This document shows, piece after piece, positions 17,496-25,938 of a stretch of DNA of 64,000 nucleotides; the first letter of the stretch is position 1; each line of letters begins with the position of its first letter. The notes beneath the pieces are model-generated. The model had not been told where the DNA came from. It saw only the letters and a list, made by a program, of their open reading frames with translations, and made no database searches. The DNA comes from Streptomyces sp. NBC_00536 (GTDB taxonomy: Bacteria; Actinomycetota; Actinomycetes; Streptomycetales; Streptomycetaceae), in the NCBI RefSeq assembly GCF_036346295.1, contig NZ_CP107819.1, positions 8,370,001 to 8,434,000 of the forward strand, read 5' to 3'. Position numbers and translations under genes: made by a program.

Positions 17496-18144
17496 CCACG
17501 CTCCCGTCACCGAGGTCGAATCCGAGATGGCTCGCCGCTGCCCGGTCTGTGAGACCGTCTTCACCGTCGCCACCCACACCAGCCGCCAGGTCTTTTGCTC
17601 ACCCACCTGCAAGGAAAGCAACCGGCAGCGCAGGCCCGTTCAGCAGGTCTGTCCGGCCTGCCAGACCGAGTTCGTCACCACGGCTGCCCTGCGCCGGATC
17701 TACTGCTCGGAGGAGTGCCGCCTCACCTCCCGCACGAGCGAGGACGCCCGTGAGACGCGTGCTTGCCCCGTCTGCGCTGGCACCTTCGAGTCAGCCAAGA
17801 CCATCCGCCAGATCTACTGTTCCCCGACCTGCCGCAAGGACGCCGAACGCAAACGAGACCAGGCCCGCGACGAGGACCGGGCTCGCCGGCTCGGAGGAAC
17901 AGCACTGCCGACTCCGGCCACAACCCCGCCCCTGGCCGATCTCCCGCCAGTCCCCAAACCACCTGGCCGAACCACCACGCGACACACGCCGGAGCGAGAC
18001 CCGCTCGAACCCGCCGCGACCCGCAACTGCCCACACTGCCAGCAGCCCGTCACGATCGTCGCGCTCCTGGCGACACCAGAAGCTGCCCGGCCTTCGATGC
18101 CCACCGGCCTTCCCGATGTCGTCCCACTGCGCAGGGCTCCGTAA
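17485..18144 (+). CDS. Multi-zinc-finger passenger protein of the IS21-type element
   Basis: This 219-aa protein has three tandem treble-clef-like repeats, each of the form CPxC then about 14-16 residues then YCSxxC: CPVCETVFTV, CPACQTEFVT and CPVCAGTFES begin them, and a fourth half-repeat CPHCQQP is near the end. A basic stretch (RKDAERKRDQARDEDRARR) follows the third finger and a Pro/Thr-rich linker leads to the C-terminus. It is probably a nucleic-acid-binding protein. Overlap with istB suggests it moves with the element. The function is unknown. Confidence 0.65.
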   Translation: MSPDHAPVTEVESEMARRCPVCETVFTVATHTSRQVFCSPTCKESNRQRRPVQQVCPACQTEFVTTAALRRIYCSEECRLTSRTSEDARETRACPVCAGTFESAKTIRQIYCSPTCRKDAERKRDQARDEDRARRLGGTALPTPATTPPLADLPPVPKPPGRTTTRHTPERDPLEPAATRNCPHCQQPVTIVALLATPEAARPSMPTGLPDVVPLRRAP

Positions 18145-18212
18145 CAGCACCATCAGCTGGCCGGCCTGGAAATCCGGCTGCCGAAGGCAGGCCCTGATGG
18201 CAGAGTGCGGCC

Positions 18213-18527
18213 ATGATTTTCCTACGTTGTGAAGCGGTCCGATGGGTCGATGACGAACCCCAGCCCGGCCTGGTCGAGGTCCGCTTCACCGACGCGCACC
18301 ACCAGCAATGGACCTTCATCGAGAAATGGCCCCGGTTCGGCGGTGAGGACCTTCACCCCAACTCCAGCTATCCCGTCGAGGTGGGAATCCTCTGCGACAT
18401 CCTGGACAGCGCCAGCAGCCCAGGCACCACGGACACGGTCAAGATCTCCGTCACCCCTTGGGGAGTCGAATCGCTCGAAGGGAAAGTCGAGTTCGAAGTG
18501 CGTGCTGATCAATTGACCCACAGCTGA
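18213..18527 (+). CDS. Hypothetical protein, possible passenger
   Basis: This 104-aa soluble protein (MIFLRCEAVRWVDDEPQPGL start) is predicted mostly beta-stranded, with alternating hydrophobic residues, no signal and no membrane segment. It lies 68 bp after the zinc-finger gene and is followed 13 bp later by a strong terminator hairpin, so it is the last gene of the transcript. I do not recognise a domain. It may belong to the IS cargo. Confidence 0.5.
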   Translation: MIFLRCEAVRWVDDEPQPGLVEVRFTDAHHQQWTFIEKWPRFGGEDLHPNSSYPVEVGILCDILDSASSPGTTDTVKISVTPWGVESLEGKVEFEVRADQLTHS

Positions 18528-18540
18528 GGTTCACGATCAC

Positions 18541-18574
18541 TGGGCCCCGCCGACCTGACGGTCGGCGGGGCCCA
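18541..18574 (+). terminator. Strong intrinsic hairpin
   Basis: A perfect 15-bp stem (TGGGCCCCGCCGACC and its complement) around a TGAC loop. There is no U-tract, as is common in Streptomyces. It closes the transcript of the IS21-type element genes. Confidence 0.8.
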
Positions 18575-18653
18575 CGCATGCTCCCGGGCTCCCCACCTTC
18601 CCCACACCGTTCAAGTGGCAACGAAGTGAGGCGAAGAGCGAGAGCGGCCGTTT

Positions 18654-18905
18654 TCAAGAATCCCCATCAACCCCGCGGTCGTACAGAGCGACCACGTTCG
18701 GATGGCTGATCTGCGCAGCCGCCACGGCCTCCCGCTCGAACCGGCGCGGCAGATCCGCGTGCACCGCATCGTCGAGCACCAGCATCTTGACCGCCACATC
18801 CCGGTGCAGCATCCGGTCTCGCCCGGCCCACACCTCCCCCATGCCGCCCCGCCCGAGCCGCTTCTCCAGCTCGTACCGCCCCGCGATCAGCTCACCGCGC
18901 TCCAC
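18654..18905 (-). pseudogene. Ser/Thr protein kinase, N-terminal part
   Basis: The GTG at 18905 opens a frame with the kinase N-lobe: YELEKRLGRGGMGEVWAGRD (glycine-rich loop), DVAVKMLVLDD (catalytic Lys) and RREFE-like EREAVAAAQISHPNVVALYD. It stops after DRGVDGDS at the insertion junction; the rest of the gene is at 13846-15195. The terminal serine and stop derive from the inserted DNA. With the two halves 3.4 kb apart no active kinase is expected. Confidence 0.8.
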
Positions 18906-19029
18906 CCGCCACCCCCGATGACAAAATCATGCCAACCGTCAGCGTATGGCCGCGGCAGTCAGCCGCAAGGAGATCCAGGAGATCCCCCCTTGATCGGGTG
19001 CCGCAGAGCCGGCGGACCGGCCCGGGCTT

Positions 19030-19057
19030 GGCCAACGAATCACCACAGAACGCCCTC
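19030..19057 (+). repeat. Second copy of the IS5-type right end
   Basis: GAATCACCACAGAACGCCCT closely matches the IS5 right end at 13818-13837 (GAATCACCATAGAACGCCGT). It is flanked on the outside by TAA, the same trinucleotide that flanks the left end at 12416-12418, as expected for a 3-bp TNA target duplication in this IS group. No transposase adjoins this end. Confidence 0.55.
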
Positions 19058-19269
19058 TAAGAACGCCTCGAATCCGCAGCCGTAACGGTCCGAAAGGATG
19101 GATGACTCGAATGCGAGTACGAGACCGGCGTATGGGGCAGGAGCCGCCTGCCTGGTCGCTTTTGAACTCACACGTTCGAGTGGTTGGCGATGTGCGGCAC
19201 CCGATCAGGGGCTTGCGCGGTCCTTCCGCAGACCTGGGGCAGGAGTGGGACGGCGTGTGTGGTGGCGGA
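19058..19269. other. Short region without a supported gene
   Basis: No credible coding frame is seen between the IS5-type end and the TPR-like relic. Open frames present are shadows with atypical composition. Confidence 0.4.
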
Positions 19270-19634
19270 TCATGTCCAGGCCCTGCTGGAAGGTGACCGG
19301 GCTCTGCCTTGGGCACGCCCGGTCAGGACCGCCAGCCGGAACAGGGCACCGGGATGTCCTGCCTCGGCCGCTTCGTCGAGCCAGGTCGCGGCCCCAGCAG
19401 TTCACCCCGCAGGAGTGCCTTCGAACCCAGCCGGTACAGGGAGTTGGCGTGCGCCCGGTCCTCCACTGACAGCGGGTACGCCCGCGTCAGCGGGCCGAAA
19501 TACCCACCGGGCCGGTCCCAGGAATCATGCGGCCCGGCGAGTTGGGCCAGCAGCTGAGCCAGCCCGGCCGGGACCACCGGCTCCGGACGGCCCGCCCCGC
19601 TCCCGCGGTCGTCGTACCTGCTCACATCCGTCAC
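19270..19634 (-). pseudogene. TPR/SEL1-like protein, frameshifted
   Basis: The GTG at 19634 is preceded by a purine-rich ribosome site and begins VTDVSRYDDRGSG. The first frame reads on to SLYRLGSKALLRGELL; one base over, the natural continuation ATWLDEAAEAGHPGALFRLA is found, a SEL1-type repeat, running to a stop at 19270. It is therefore one gene with a single indel. Such proteins commonly sit beside sigma-like genes in streptomycetes, as here. It could be a sequencing error. Confidence 0.5.
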
Positions 19635-19964
19635 CTGTCTTTCCTTCCCTGGCTCTTCTTCTTTCGATGCCGTCCCGAATATGCCCAGTGAGCTTGCGCC
19701 TCAGGTACGCGACCGCTTTATTCCGCAGATTGTGCAAACGACGCGCGGGTATTCCGAGCGCCGCCGCGATCTCCACATCAATCAACCCCTTGCTCTGCAG
19801 AGCGACCACCTGCCGCCGTTGCCCCGCCGGCATCCGCTCGATCTCCCGCCGCACCAACTCCTGCAGCATCCTGCGTCATCTACCGGATCCACCGCCGGCA
19901 CCAGAGCGTCCAGAACGCCACTGTCCATCAGCACCAGTCGGCCGGGTTCGCCCTCCTTCGCCAC
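19635..19964 (-). pseudogene. Sigma-70 region-4-like regulator, twice frameshifted
   Basis: A GTG at 19964 follows GGAGGAG and begins VAKEGEPGRLVLMDSGVLDA. The middle, in a second frame, is MLQELVRREIERMPAGQRRQ and then DVEIAAALGIPARRLHNLRN, a sigma-like helix-turn-helix. The first frame returns for a lysine-rich tail whose stop overlaps the GTG of the next gene. Start, domain and end are all present but in two frames, so two compensating indels are needed. Either decay or assembly error explains this. Confidence 0.5.
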
Positions 19965-20235
19965 CGCATCTCCTCCAGTGATCACCATGGAGTTCAGCCA
20001 CCGATTACGGGACAGAGCCGTTGACCGTACAGACCGCACACTCACAGTCGAAGCACGACTCACGCCGGCCGCCGCCGACGAGGTGCGGACGTGCGCCCCG
20101 GCCGGCACGAGAGGAGCCACTGAACCCGAGCGGCCGCCTCGGGGGCTCGCGGCTACGGGGCGGGTTCGTAGGCGACGGTGCCCGAGCGGCATTCCGGACA
20201 GCTGTCAGAGGGCGGTAAGTGACTTGGTGTCCGTT
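19965..20235. other. Region without a supported gene
   Basis: Between the sigma-like relic and the winged-helix relic no frame has gene-like composition on either strand. Confidence 0.35.
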
Positions 20236-20445
20236 TCACTGTTTCGGTTGGTACGGACAGGCTGGTCGTGGGCCCGCTGTGCGGCTGTGGCCGCGGCTGG
20301 GTGAACAACCCTGCTCTGGCTCGACCAGAATCCCGCGCTCAACGAGCCGCTTGAGCTTCAACCGGATGTTGTTGACGTTGCTGGGCGCGATCTCCAGGTC
20401 CATCGCCTCGCACACCGCCCGCGCGCGCTCGGGCTGTGGGATCTT
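20236..20445 (-). pseudogene. Fragment of IS-accessory winged-helix protein
   Basis: The minus strand encodes RARAVCEAMDLEIAPSNVNN followed by IRLKLKRLVERGILVEPEQG, clearly related to the C-terminal domain of the accessory protein at 13386-13808 (HIENTRAKLKRLVNRGILAE). The N-terminal coiled coil is absent and no transposase adjoins. It is a relic of a second element of the same type. Confidence 0.5.
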
Positions 20446-20542
20446 CCTTTGACGTCTGGGGATATCGAATTCGCACGCCTGATCGCTCTCCGACGGGCAG
20501 AGTGGGAACGCGATCTGGCGAACAGTCGACCTGGAGGCTCCT

Positions 20543-21154
20543 GTGCCCGACCTTTCCCGCGAGGAACTGCCGGAGCGGCACCAGGAGTTGCTGGACGTCC
20601 TGGTGGCACGGCACGACCTGGCCACCAATGGACGCCGCAACACCTCGTTCGTGCTCCTCGACCACGACGGACGTCGCTTCGCTGTCTGTGAGTACGGGGC
20701 GTACTGGTACGAGGAAGGCGTGCCGGTGCACCTGGCGGTCGACCTGGCCACGGGGAGCCGGGTGTCGATCACCGCCCACCGGGCCTCTGCCATCTGGCCG
20801 GGGACGTTCTGGTCGTTCTTCGAGCCCGGCCGCGTCCCCGCCGACGACCCGGTGCGGGCCTGGCTGGCCGCCCCGGCGGCTGCCCCCGGTCCGCGCCCGA
20901 ACGTCGTCGTGGCGTGGCCGGACCAGCTCGAACGGTACTGCGCTGCAGAGCTGGTCCGCACCGACCAGCCCGAACTGCTCTCGCAGGCAGAACTGGTGGC
21001 GGATCCGGAACTTCCCGAGGATCAGACCGCGCTGGTGCGAAGGAACTCGGCGGCGGCGCTGCCCTACGCCGTGGTGTTCCGCCACGAGGACGTGCTGGGC
21101 GTCGTCAACAAGCTGATCGGCAGTGGCCGGGGCTGTCCGCTGCCCGATCTCTGA
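20543..21154 (+). CDS. Hypothetical protein
   Basis: This 203-aa soluble protein starts at GTG 20543 with GGAGG 8 bases upstream, which decides the start. It has no signal, membrane segment or repeat. Conserved-looking stretches such as FVLLDHDGRRFAVCEYGAYW and DQTALVRRNSAAALPYAVVF suggest a folded alpha/beta domain, but I do not recognise the family. It is flanked on both sides by relics of the IS-accessory gene. Confidence 0.55.
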   Translation: MPDLSREELPERHQELLDVLVARHDLATNGRRNTSFVLLDHDGRRFAVCEYGAYWYEEGVPVHLAVDLATGSRVSITAHRASAIWPGTFWSFFEPGRVPADDPVRAWLAAPAAAPGPRPNVVVAWPDQLERYCAAELVRTDQPELLSQAELVADPELPEDQTALVRRNSAAALPYAVVFRHEDVLGVVNKLIGSGRGCPLPDL

Positions 21155-21164
21155 GCGGGTGTTG

Positions 21165-21370
21165 AGTCCGCATCTGGTAGAGGCCTCGTCCGGGTCGGGT
21201 GAGGAAGCCTTGGCGGGTGAGGCGTCCGAGGCGGCTGCGGGTGATGTTGACGGATGCCTCGTCGGTGGGCATGCCGAGGAGTTCGTGTAGTTCGCGGGCC
21301 CGGAACGCCCGGTCGGGGTGCTGGTTGATGGGCCGCTCCACCGGCCACGGCACCGTCAATCTCGCCATGC
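21165..21370 (-). pseudogene. Second fragment of IS-accessory winged-helix protein
   Basis: The segment RAFRARELHELLGMPTDEAS followed by VNITRSRLGRLTRQGFLTRP has the same helix pattern as the accessory protein at 13386-13808, more diverged. There is no start codon with a ribosome site and no transposase. It is probably an old element remnant or a distantly related gene fragment. Confidence 0.4.
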
Positions 21371-21581
21371 CGATATTCCCGGAGGTCGCTGGTAGCTCCT
21401 GCTGCCCCACGGGTTGTCGCTCGTCGAGTGGCTCACCAAACCCCCAGTACGACGCCTGGCAACCGCAAGGCCCCCCCGCCCTTCTCATCTGGCTGACTCG
21501 GGGCGAAGGGATCACCTGGGGCCACGAAATCCGCTACTCTCCCCGGACTCACAGCCACTCAGCAGGCAGGGAGGACGTAAC

Positions 21582-22472
21582 GTGTCAACGGATGTCCCGT
21601 CACAGTCGGCACCTGTAGACGGGGTGACTGAGTCACCGCCGAACGAACCTCCGACGCAGGACGAAAGCGCTGACACTGGAATCACAGGTACCCAAATCAC
21701 GGCAATCGTTTTTTTGTGGTTACTTGGAAGTGCAGCCTTCAGTAAAGCCGGACCCCACATTGGGGGCGGAGGACCCGGCTTCCCTCCAACCTGGTCAGAA
21801 GTCCAGGGCGGGCTTTGGATCATGTTTGGAATCTGCCTTCACGGCTTCGCCTTCTGGCTGGTCAGGACGGTAGGCGTCAAAGCAGATTCGTCTGACCGAG
21901 TACGAGTACATGCGGCAGAGCAGCAATTAGAAGCTTCGCTGGCGAGACCCGAAGTCAGTTCGGAGGACACCGCCGAGCGGGAGCACGCCAGATCCGCACT
22001 CGCACTCGCTAACCTGTGGTCGGTGACCCATGCGCGCTTGAGTCAGTACCATGGAATCGCTTTGAAACAGGCCAGAAAATCCTTCCGCAACGCACAATTT
22101 GCCATGCTTCTGGGGTTTGGACTGCTGGCCACTTTCACCGTAATGGCAATTCGAGCAGAAAGTACTGCCGCGAGCGTCGCAGCGGCGACACTCGGAACTG
22201 TATCAGCGGCCCTGGCTGGCTTTGTGGGACGGACTTTTATCCGCTCCCAAGAGGCAGCAGCTGCCCACCTGCAACGCTATTTTGATCAACCTCTGGAGTT
22301 GTCTCGCTACCTCGCAGCAGAACGCCTCATCGCGGACTCTGAGTTGAACGGCGACCAACGCGCAGAAGTGCTCATGACGGTGCTTCAGGCGATGGTGGCT
22401 GTTCCTGGCCAGGCGCAACCAGGGGCGGCGGCGACTGCTGACCCAGCCCAAACAGGAGCGCCTCGACCGTAG
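21582..22472 (+). CDS. Membrane protein resembling TRADD-N-associated membrane-domain proteins
   Basis: The 296-aa protein starts at GTG 21582 after GGGAGG. Two hydrophobic segments (~45-65, ITAIVFLWLLGSAAF; ~85-105) precede a helical region, then YHGIALKQARKSFRNAQFAM leads into a second membrane pair (LLGFGLLATFTVMAI and VAAATLGTVSAALAGFVG), followed by RTFIRSQEAAAAHLQRYFDQ. The last blocks are the pattern I associate with the TRADD-N-associated transmembrane domain found in predicted bacterial conflict systems; this is from memory. The gene is visibly more AT-rich than its neighbours, a sign of transfer. No effector neighbour is seen. Confidence 0.6.
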   Translation: MSTDVPSQSAPVDGVTESPPNEPPTQDESADTGITGTQITAIVFLWLLGSAAFSKAGPHIGGGGPGFPPTWSEVQGGLWIMFGICLHGFAFWLVRTVGVKADSSDRVRVHAAEQQLEASLARPEVSSEDTAEREHARSALALANLWSVTHARLSQYHGIALKQARKSFRNAQFAMLLGFGLLATFTVMAIRAESTAASVAAATLGTVSAALAGFVGRTFIRSQEAAAAHLQRYFDQPLELSRYLAAERLIADSELNGDQRAEVLMTVLQAMVAVPGQAQPGAAATADPAQTGAPRP

Positions 22473-22709
22473 CCGAGCGGGGAGCCGTGGAGCGAGCGTG
22501 ATGCACGTGGGCCACGGCTTCCAGGCAGCCGCAGTAGTTCAGTGAAGCCTGCGTTCGCTGCCCGGTCCTGATCGTCGCCCGGGACGAGCAGCCCCGCCTG
22601 GAAGAGAGCCGCGACAACCTCAAAGAGGATCGCCGAAGCCGAACGTGAGAGATGGTTCGGCGAAGTCGAAGGCCTGTTCACAGCCTCGCCGCCGCCGAAG
22701 ACAAGATCA
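22473..22709. other. Region without a supported gene
   Basis: A minus-strand stretch (ILFEVVAALFQAGLLVPGDD) looks gene-like but has neither start nor stop in a plausible context and runs into the phosphatase relic. It is probably decayed sequence. Confidence 0.3.
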
Positions 22710-22945
22710 CGTTGACGGCCACCCCCATGGTGCCCGCGGCGTGGTTGAGCGTCCCGCACAGGGGGATCCACCCACCACTGCCGCGCGGCGCCGGGCGCGC
22801 CATGCTGCCCGCCTTCCTCGCCGAGCACCGCATCACCAGGGCGTGGGGCGCGAATGACCTCGAGGATCGCCCGCTCCGCCGTCACGTCGGCGGCGAAGTC
22901 CCCGTCGCCCCCGCCGATGCGGCCGAGCCGCTGACCGTACGTCTT
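22710..22945 (-). pseudogene. Second copy of the inositol-monophosphatase-family fragment
   Basis: About 230 bp here is nearly identical to 3056-3290 (for example both contain CCACCCACCACTGCCGCGCG). It encodes GQRLGRI, AERAILEVIRAPRPGDAVLG, EEGGQHGAPGAARQWWVDP and then goes out of frame. The upstream residues VVGKTYGQRL differ from copy one, where the acetyltransferase is fused, so this copy preserves what is probably the original N-terminal side. It is non-functional. Confidence 0.7.
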
Positions 22946-23203
22946 GCCGACGACGTCCGCGCCCCCGCTATCGCGACCGTGACGTCGTCCGGACTCGCAT
23001 ACGAGTTGATCAGGCAGTGCAGGCTACCGACACGGGCCACCCGCCACGGCCCGGCCACCGGTGGGACCGGTCCAGGACAACCGAGGAGGGAGGTGTCGGC
23101 GGTTTGTCGGGTCTGTCGGTGTCCTGTCGGCGAGGGCTGACACCTTGTGAGGAGGAGCTGCCGGACGGTTCGTCCGGCGCGGCGTTCGAGGAGGAGATCT
23201 CGC

Positions 23204-24790
23204 GTGCACGACGTAGTGATCGTAGGAGCCGGCCCGGTCGGTCTGATCCTGGCCTGTGAGCTCGGCCTCGCGGGTTGCTCGGTACTGGTGCTCGAACGGG
23301 AGCCGGAACTCGGCTCCCCGTTACGGGCGGCCCCGCTCGGGATGAGGGGCCTGTCCGCCGCGTCCGTCGAGGCGTTCTACCGGCGAGACCTGCTGGATCC
23401 GCTGCTGGCGGCGTCGGGCGTCCAGGAGATGTGGGCTCCGATCTCCGGAGCGGGTGCGTCGTCCGGGCCCCGGATCGGCGGCCACTTCGCGGGGATGATC
23501 CTCGACGGGGCCCTGATCGACCTCGCCGCCCTTCCGTTCCGGTTGCCCAGCCCGGCGGAGGAATCCATGCGGACGGACCTCGAAGCGGTCGAGACGGTGT
23601 TGTCCGAGCAGGCGTCCAAGCTGGGGGTGGAGATCAAGCGGGGCGTCACGGTCTCGGACGTCCTCCAGGACCGGGAGAGCGTGGTCGTCCGCGCCGGCGC
23701 GGACGCGTACGAGGCACGCTGGCTCGTCGGCTGCGACGGCGGACGCAGTACGGTGCGCAGGCTCACTGGCTTCGAGTTCGTCGGCACCGAGCCGCAGTTC
23801 ACCGGATACACGATGCGGGCCACCCTGGCCGATCCGGAGCAGCTGGGTCACGGGTTCAACCTGACGCCGACGGGCATGTACCTCCTGATGCCCGCCCGCG
23901 GACACATCGCCATGATGGACTTCGACGGCGGTGCCTTCGACCGCTCGCTGCCGCCGACCCACGAACACCTCCAAGAGGTGCTGCGCCGGGTGTCCGGTAC
24001 CGACGTGACCATCACCGAGGTCCACATCGCCTCTTCGTTCACCGACCGGGCGATGCAGGCGACGGCCTATCGGCGGGGGCGCGTCCTGCTCGCGGGCGAC
24101 GCGGCCCACATCCACTCGCCCCTCGGCGGCCAGGGCCTGAACACCGGCATCGGCGACGCCGTGAACCTGGGGTGGAAGCTCGCGGCCACCGTGCACGGGT
24201 ACGCGCCGGACGGACTCCTCGACACCTACGCCGAGGAACGCCATCCGGTCGGCGCCGCGGTCCTGGACTGGACGCGCGCCCAGGTGGCGACCATGCGGCC
24301 GGACCCGTACGCCCAGGCCATCCAGTCAGTGGTGCGCGATCTCATAGGGACCCGCGACGGGGCGACCTACGTCTACGAGAAGTTGTCGGGGGCGTGGATC
24401 CGCTACGACCTCGGCAGCGAGCACCCGCTGGTTGGCCTGAGCGCCCCGGACTTCGCGATGGAGGACGGGACCCGGCTCGGCGACCTCATGGCGGACGGGC
24501 GGGGGCTGCTGCTCGACTTCAGCGCCGGGCAGACCCTGCGGGCTGCGGCGGTGGGTTGGGCGGGCCGGATCCGGTACGCCGCCGGGGCAGCGGAGAACGA
24601 CCTCGGGGCGGGTGCCGTGCTGGTGCGGCCGGACGGCGTGGTTGCCTGGGCGGGTGACCGGCAGCCTGATCGCGAGGCCTTTGAGCGGGCCGCGGGCCGC
24701 TGGTTCGGTGCTGCCGCCAGGACCGGAGTGCCGTCCGCAACCCACCCCGCGGACGCCACCTTGAACACGGGTGCCGCAGGCCGACCGTGA
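23204..24790 (+). CDS. FAD-dependent aromatic monooxygenase
   Basis: This 528-aa protein has the class A flavoprotein hydroxylase layout: GAGPVGLILACELGLAG (FAD dinucleotide fold) at the N-terminus, LVGCDGGRSTVRR (DG motif) mid-protein and GRVLLAGDAAHIHSPLGGQG (GD motif), then a C-terminal thioredoxin-like domain starting near APDFAMEDGTRLGDLM. Members hydroxylate phenols, polyketides or rifamycin-like compounds using NAD(P)H and O2. The GTG at 23204 with GAGGAG upstream is preferred to the earlier in-frame start. No biosynthetic partner is adjacent, so the substrate is open. Confidence 0.85.
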   Translation: MHDVVIVGAGPVGLILACELGLAGCSVLVLEREPELGSPLRAAPLGMRGLSAASVEAFYRRDLLDPLLAASGVQEMWAPISGAGASSGPRIGGHFAGMILDGALIDLAALPFRLPSPAEESMRTDLEAVETVLSEQASKLGVEIKRGVTVSDVLQDRESVVVRAGADAYEARWLVGCDGGRSTVRRLTGFEFVGTEPQFTGYTMRATLADPEQLGHGFNLTPTGMYLLMPARGHIAMMDFDGGAFDRSLPPTHEHLQEVLRRVSGTDVTITEVHIASSFTDRAMQATAYRRGRVLLAGDAAHIHSPLGGQGLNTGIGDAVNLGWKLAATVHGYAPDGLLDTYAEERHPVGAAVLDWTRAQVATMRPDPYAQAIQSVVRDLIGTRDGATYVYEKLSGAWIRYDLGSEHPLVGLSAPDFAMEDGTRLGDLMADGRGLLLDFSAGQTLRAAAVGWAGRIRYAAGAAENDLGAGAVLVRPDGVVAWAGDRQPDREAFERAAGRWFGAAARTGVPSATHPADATLNTGAAGRP

Positions 24791-25101
24791 GCCTGGCCTG
24801 CCGGGCCCGACTGCGGGTCACAGCACCAGCTGGTAGGGGCGCAACTCGGGCCTGAGGGGCGGGGCGCCAGGGTCTTCCTGCCCCTGCCCCTGCCCCTGCC
24901 CTGCCCTGCCCGTCCGCCGCCACCGCGGGGGGCCACAGCTTGTCAATGGCGGTGTAGCTGGGGGAGGGCGGGCACAGGCCACGGTGAACGGGCGGTCGAT
25001 CAGGGCCACGCCGACGGCGCCGTCGGGCGCGAAGGCGAGCAGGGCCGCCACACATACCTACAACCTTCCCAAATTCCCATATCGACTGAAAGGTGAACAT
25101 C
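24791..25101. other. Intergenic region with a hexanucleotide-like repeat
   Basis: About 310 bases with no supported gene. Positions ~24878-24912 hold a short run of CCTGCC-type tandem units. A minus-strand stretch (LLAFAPDGAVGVALIDRPFT) looks like a gene fragment but lacks start and context. Confidence 0.4.
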
Positions 25102-25833
25102 GTGGCCATCAAGACAGCTCTGATCACCGGGACCAGCCGTCCGGCCGGACTCGGTTTCGCCGTCGCCCGAGGTCTGGCCGCTCACGGTTACCACGTGATC
25201 CTCACCGCCCGCGATCAGGCCGCAGCCGAACCGCTGGCCGCCCGACTCCGCCAGGACGGCCACACGGCCACGGCCCTGCGCCTGGACCTGTCCGACCGCG
25301 CGAGCATGGACGAGGCGGCCGGCTACCTCGCCGAGACCTTCGGCCACCTGGATGTCCTGGTGAACAACGCGAGCGCGATGCCCGACTTCCAGATCCTCGA
25401 CGCCCTGGACGCCGACATGGACGCCGTGCGCATGGCGATGGAGGTCTCCGTGATCGGCCCCTGGGCACTGACCCAGGCGCTGCTGCCGCTGCTGAAGGCC
25501 GCGCCTGCGGCCCGGATCGTCAACGTATCCAGCCTGTCGGCCCAGCAGATCGCCACCGGCCTCGACCTCGGCGCCCCCCTGCGCTCCCCGGCGTACTCGA
25601 TGGCCAAGTACGCCCTCAACGCCCTGACCGGAGTCCTCGCGCGGGCCCTGTCCGGGACCTCGATCCTGGTGAACACCGTCGACCCCGGCAACACTGCCAC
25701 CCACCCCGATCGCGGCGACGACGCCGGCGACCGGGCGGCCGCCGACAGCGCCCGCGACATCGTGCAGGCCGCCACGCTCGGCGCCGACGGCCCCACCGGA
25801 CAGCTCTTCAGCAACAACCGTCCCGCCGCCTGA
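25102..25833 (+). CDS. Short-chain dehydrogenase/reductase
   Basis: A classical SDR of 243 aa. TGTSRPAGLG is the nucleotide-binding TGxxxGxG, NNASAM follows strand 4, VNVSSLS provides the catalytic Ser and YSMAKYALN the catalytic Tyr/Lys. It reduces or oxidises a carbonyl/alcohol with NAD(P). The GTG at 25102 is preceded by GAAAGG; an in-frame GTG at 25093 is possible but overlaps that site. The stretch upstream is AT-rich for this genome and may hold the promoter. Confidence 0.8.
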   Translation: MAIKTALITGTSRPAGLGFAVARGLAAHGYHVILTARDQAAAEPLAARLRQDGHTATALRLDLSDRASMDEAAGYLAETFGHLDVLVNNASAMPDFQILDALDADMDAVRMAMEVSVIGPWALTQALLPLLKAAPAARIVNVSSLSAQQIATGLDLGAPLRSPAYSMAKYALNALTGVLARALSGTSILVNTVDPGNTATHPDRGDDAGDRAAADSARDIVQAATLGADGPTGQLFSNNRPAA

Positions 25834-25938
25834 CCCACACACGCCGCAACGTTGCCCAGGTGACGTTCAGCTTGCCGACCGGGCGGGCTGGGGCCCGGCC
25901 GCGAGCCGGGGGCGCTGCCGACGGTCGTGGGCGCGGTG

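Larger units (their letters stand above)
15196..18650 (+). mobile_element. IS21-family element with two passenger genes, inserted in the kinase gene
   Basis: The istA/istB pair is followed by two further genes and a strong hairpin, all on the plus strand, between the two halves of a minus-strand kinase gene. Kinase sequence stops near 15190 and resumes near 18660. On the minus strand both junctions contain GGGGA, a possible 5-bp target duplication. CCACTTG at ~15200 and CAAGTGG at ~18613 are candidate inverted ends, so the right boundary is uncertain within about 50 bp. The size (~3.4 kb) exceeds a simple IS21 (~2-2.5 kb) because of the cargo. Confidence 0.65.

Noticed and set aside
24878..24912. 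Tandem CCTGCC-type units as a possible CRISPR or regulatory array
   Set aside because: Short simple-sequence repeat with no spacers.
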